Shown here piece after piece: positions 61,610 to 64,000 of a DNA stretch of 64,000 nucleotides. This DNA is from Palsa-504 sp963800415 (GTDB taxonomy: Bacteria > Actinomycetota > Actinomycetes > Streptosporangiales > Streptosporangiaceae). The stretch lies in the NCBI GenBank assembly GCA_963800415.1, contig CAWDBS010000063.1, positions 4,539-68,538 of the forward strand, given 5' to 3'. The first letter of the stretch is position 1; every line of letters begins with the position of its first letter. Made by a program: the position numbers and the translations under genes. A model generated the notes under the pieces. That model did not search any database. It was not told the origin of the DNA and saw only the letters and a program-made list of their open reading frames with translations.

Positions 61610-61653
61610 GCTCATAACCCAGAGGTCGCGGGTTCAAATCCCGCCCCCGCTAC
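61610..61653 (+). repeat. tRNA 3'-half fragment, att-like copy 3
   Basis: GCTCATAACCCAGAGGTCGC through CCGCTAC, identical over 44 bp to 4727-4770, but the final CCA is CTA here. No 5' tRNA half upstream. Downstream, CCCTTTCC and GGGAGAGGG with TCTTTT (61668-61700) could form a weak terminator. Confidence 0.82.
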
Positions 61654-61850
61654 TAGTTTCCGCAGGTCAATGCCCTTTCCTGGCAGGGAGAGGGTCTTTT
61701 GCGTGACCGGGAATGTGACCAAAGAGGTGCCGGTGCGGTATGCCGCGGCTGGACAGGTGAGACGGGCTGGCACACAGCGAGACAGCGCGGAACCCGGTAG
61801 ACGACATCACCTGCGATCTCTGGGCACCTGGCCCAGAGGCGTGCACAGGA

Positions 61851-62855
61851 TCATGGGATCCGGACTTCCTCGATCTGGACCGGGCGGTGCTCGCGCAGCG
61901 ACAGTGTGCAGGCCTCGGCCACCCACCCGGTCTCGACCGCATCCTGGATCGTGCAGGGTGACGCGCGTCGGTCGGCCACCACCTCGGTGAACGCCGTCAG
62001 TTCGTGGTGAAACGCTTCGGCGAACCGGTCCATGAAGAATGTGAACGGCTTGCCGTCCGGGAACGACACGCCCGGCTCGGCCGACCGCAGCGGAAGCCCT
62101 GGTCCCAGTCCGGCCGCCAGGCTGTCCCTGGTGCCGTGCATCTCCAGCCGCACGTCGTGGCCGCGCGGGTTGTACCGGCTGTTGGAGACGACTGCGAGCG
62201 CGCCGCCATCCAGGGTCAGCACGGCCGAGGCGGTGTGGACGTCGCCGAGCTCGCCGAACCATTCCGCGTCCTGGTTCGTGCCCGCGGCGTATACCTCGGT
62301 CACCTCCTGCCCGGTCACCCACCGGACGGCGTCGAAGTCGTGCACGGCGCAGTCGCGGAAGATCCCGCCGGACGCAGCGAGGTAGGCCCGTGGCGGCGGG
62401 GCGGGGTCGAGCGTCGTGGACCGGACCGTATGGACCATACCGAGGTCGCCGTCGGCCACCGCGGCGCGGGCGGCGGCGAAGGCCGGATCGAACCGGCGCG
62501 GGTACCCGATCTGGACCTGCACGCCCGCGTCGGCGACCCGGCGGGCCAGCCGGGCCGCCTCGCCGCTGTCGCGCGTCACCGGCTTCTCGCAGAAGGTGGG
62601 CAGGCCCGCGGCGACGCACAACTCGATGAGCTCGGTGTGGAAGCCGGTGGGGGCGGCGATGATCATTCCGTCGACCCCGGACGCTAGCACCGCCTCGGGG
62701 CTTTCGGCGATCCGCGCGCCGAGCCGTCCGGCGACCTGTTCGGCCAGCGCCGGCACCGGGTCGCTAAGTACCAGCTCCTCGACGGCTGGCAGGCCGGCCA
62801 GGATCTCGGCGTGAAAGGCGCCGATCCGGCCGAGGCCGAGCAGTCCGAGCCGCAT
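61851..62855 (-). CDS. Gfo/Idh/MocA-family dehydrogenase (inositol 2-dehydrogenase-like)
   Basis: A 334-residue NAD-dependent oxidoreductase. The N-terminal Rossmann motif is LGLLGLGRIGAFHAEILAGL, the signature CEKPVTRDSGEAA (catalytic Lys) follows, and then IGYPRRFDPAFAAARAAVAD. GIFRDCAVHDFDAVRWVTG carries the Asp-X3-His active-site pair. Length and motifs match inositol 2-dehydrogenases and related sugar dehydrogenases. It overlaps the upstream SDR by one base (TGATG), so both are in one operon, consistent with polyol or inositol breakdown. Confidence 0.9.
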   Translation of the reverse strand: MRLGLLGLGRIGAFHAEILAGLPAVEELVLSDPVPALAEQVAGRLGARIAESPEAVLASGVDGMIIAAPTGFHTELIELCVAAGLPTFCEKPVTRDSGEAARLARRVADAGVQVQIGYPRRFDPAFAAARAAVADGDLGMVHTVRSTTLDPAPPPRAYLAASGGIFRDCAVHDFDAVRWVTGQEVTEVYAAGTNQDAEWFGELGDVHTASAVLTLDGGALAVVSNSRYNPRGHDVRLEMHGTRDSLAAGLGPGLPLRSAEPGVSFPDGKPFTFFMDRFAEAFHHELTAFTEVVADRRASPCTIQDAVETGWVAEACTLSLREHRPVQIEEVRIP

Positions 62856-63658
62856 CAGTCCATCCCTCCCAGCACATTCTGGTCCCAGTCGATGACCGAC
62901 CCGGTGACCACGCCGGACCGGTCGGACAGCAGGAACACCACGAAGTCGGCGATCTCGCTGACCTGCCCGAGCTTGCCCATCGGCAGCGATGCGCCGGCCT
63001 TGGCCCGCCAGTCATCGCCGGCGCCGTGGAACCGGCGCTGGGTGGCGTCCTCGCCCTCGGTGTCGGTCCAGCCGATGTTCAGGCCGTTGATCCGGATCCG
63101 GTCCCAGCGGTGCGCGTGCGCGGCGTTGCGGGTCAGCCCGGCCAGCCCGGCCTTGGCCGCGACGTACGGGGCGAGGTAGGGCTGGCCGGCGTGCGCCGAC
63201 GTGCTCATGATATTGACGATGGTGCCGGGGGCCTTGCGGGCAACCAGGTCGGCGACCACGGCCTGCATGAGGAAGAACGGGCCTTTCAGGTTCACCGCGA
63301 TGTGCGCGTCGAACAGTTCCGGGGTTGTGTCCAGCAGGGTGCCCCTGTCGGTGAGCCCGGCCGCGTTGACCAGGCTGTCCACCCGGCCGAACGCGGCGAT
63401 CACCGCGGCCACGCAGGCTCGCGCCTGGGCCACGTCGGCCACGTCGGCCTGCACGAACAGCGCCTTGGTCCCGGCCTCGGTGAGCTCGGCAGCCATCGCC
63501 TCACCCGGCTCGCGGCGCCGGCCGGTGACCGCGACGAGTGCCCCCTCCCGGGCCGCCGCCCGGGCGATGCCCGCGCCCAGCCCCGCCGTACCGCCGCTGA
63601 TTAGCACCGCCCTGTCCCGTAGCAGGCTGTACGTCCCGGTCGCCTCTGGCCCGGTCAC
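62855..63658 (-). CDS. SDR-family oxidoreductase
   Basis: A 267-residue classical SDR. GTG 63658 overlaps the upstream gene's stop (GTGA). The cofactor motif is ISGGTAGLGAGIARAAAREG, then SLVNAAGLTDRG. The catalytic region has NIMSTSAHAGQPYLAPYVAA with Tyr-X3-Lys (YVAAK), and the end is GSVIDWDQNVLGGMD. Ser, Tyr and Lys are all present, unlike the SDR at 20303. In operons with Gfo/Idh/MocA enzymes such SDRs oxidise sugar or polyol intermediates. Confidence 0.92.
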   Translation of the reverse strand: MTGPEATGTYSLLRDRAVLISGGTAGLGAGIARAAAREGALVAVTGRRREPGEAMAAELTEAGTKALFVQADVADVAQARACVAAVIAAFGRVDSLVNAAGLTDRGTLLDTTPELFDAHIAVNLKGPFFLMQAVVADLVARKAPGTIVNIMSTSAHAGQPYLAPYVAAKAGLAGLTRNAAHAHRWDRIRINGLNIGWTDTEGEDATQRRFHGAGDDWRAKAGASLPMGKLGQVSEIADFVVFLLSDRSGVVTGSVIDWDQNVLGGMD

Positions 63659-64000
63659 GACGGCCTCCGGGTCTGGCGCCGGGCACTCCAGGCACCGAGC
63701 TCGGTCTCCAGCTGCTGCCGCGGCCAGCCTTCGGCCACGGCCTGGGCCAGGATGTCGGCCTGGGTCGGCGGCGCGAGGCGGCCGACGGGCTGGTCCAGGT
63801 CCAGGTTGGTGGGGAACGGGTAGCCTTCGGCGCACGCCGCGATCACGTTGGCGATCGCTGCTGGCGATGCCCCGTCGTCGGCCATGTCCTGCAGCGCCGG
63901 GGCCACGGCGACCGATGTCGCGGACCGGTCGACGGCCTCCATGGCCCGGCCGAACGCCGAGGACACCTGCAGCAGGTTGGCCATCCGTCTGACGTCGGCG
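63655..64000 (-). CDS. C-terminal part of an unknown protein (5' end beyond window)
   Basis: An open frame entering from the right edge and ending at 63655: ADVRRMANLLQVSSAFGRAM, EAVDRSATSVAVAPALQDMA, DDGASPAAIANVIAACAEGY, PFPTNLDLDQPVGRLAPPTQ. Helical and polar, without Cys, soluble. The stop overlaps the SDR start, so it is translationally coupled to the operon. Possibly the C-terminal domain of another dehydrogenase; not identified. Confidence 0.65.
   Translation of the reverse strand, partial: ADVRRMANLLQVSSAFGRAMEAVDRSATSVAVAPALQDMADDGASPAAIANVIAACAEGYPFPTNLDLDQPVGRLAPPTQADILAQAVAEGWPRQQLETELGAWSARRQTRRPS

Overview
The window is from a high-GC Gram-positive actinomycete (Actinomycetota). 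The signs are strong GC bias at third codon positions, frequent GTG starts behind GGAGG-type ribosome binding sites, and lineage-typical families: PknB-like kinase, GAF-ANTAR regulators, DUF1707, CsbD, SpoIIE/PP2C phosphatases with STAS partners, and ISAzo13, IS1634, ISAs1 and IS110 elements. A soil actinobacterium is likely. The genus cannot be fixed from this sequence.

Layout. (1) 1-7 kb: the N-terminal part of a Ser/Thr kinase, an intact IS1634-like element (1693-3775), a 3' tRNA fragment with its terminator, a VapBC pair whose toxin is frameshifted, and an ISAzo13-like element (5590-6911). (2) 7-16 kb: aldo/keto reductase, alpha/beta hydrolase, ABC exporter pair, GT-C-type membrane glycosyltransferase, an N-truncated phosphotransferase and a haem-utilisation-like protein. 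(3) 15.5-21 kb: an IS110 remnant fused to a second tRNA fragment, then a run of oxidoreductase-type genes. Three of these have lost their middles, next to an intact tandem muconolactone-isomerase protein and an atypical SDR. (4) 21-29.4 kb: a lipoprotein, an intact Phd/VapB-VapC pair with operator, then a divergent catabolic cluster. DddP-like M24 enzyme, FCD-GntR regulator and VOC protein are on one strand; a fused E1 alpha-beta 2-oxoacid dehydrogenase and its E2 are on the other, with a likely GntR operator between.

(5) 29.6-43.6 kb is a dense signalling block: two GAF-ANTAR proteins, DUF1707, FHA, a PAS-PP2C-ATPase-STAS protein, CsbD, a small membrane protein, a lone STAS protein, then rsbR-rsbS-rsbT-like genes followed by an RsbX-like ATPase-PP2C protein, a hybrid kinase, a REC-PP2C protein and a PAS-GAF-PP2C gene broken by two frameshifts. 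It reads as a stressosome-type partner-switching network. No sigma factor lies in the window. (6) 43.6-47.1 kb: an esterase, an ATP-grasp ligase and a GCS2-like carboxylate-amine ligase (frameshifted), probably one operon that makes or modifies an unknown small amide.

(7) 47-61.7 kb is a mobile-element graveyard: EamA transporter, a monooxygenase with its middle deleted, a minisatellite, a lower-GC patch with two tail-to-tail truncated genes, two non-complementary ISAs1 halves, a truncated IS110, a full 2.5 kb element (54508-56984) with 20-bp inverted ends, decayed copies of a small accessory gene, and single small genes (GYD, SnoaL, DUF3303, membrane protein). A third tRNA fragment closes it. 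(8) 61.8-64 kb: a Gfo/Idh/MocA dehydrogenase and an SDR overlapping a third gene cut by the window edge; they look like a sugar or inositol catabolic operon.

Two themes cross the window. First, three same-strand tRNA 3'-end copies and four copies of a 19-bp doublet motif suggest repeated integration at a tRNA gene with later decay. Second, many genes carry single-base frameshifts or clean internal deletions; some of the frameshifts could be sequencing error.
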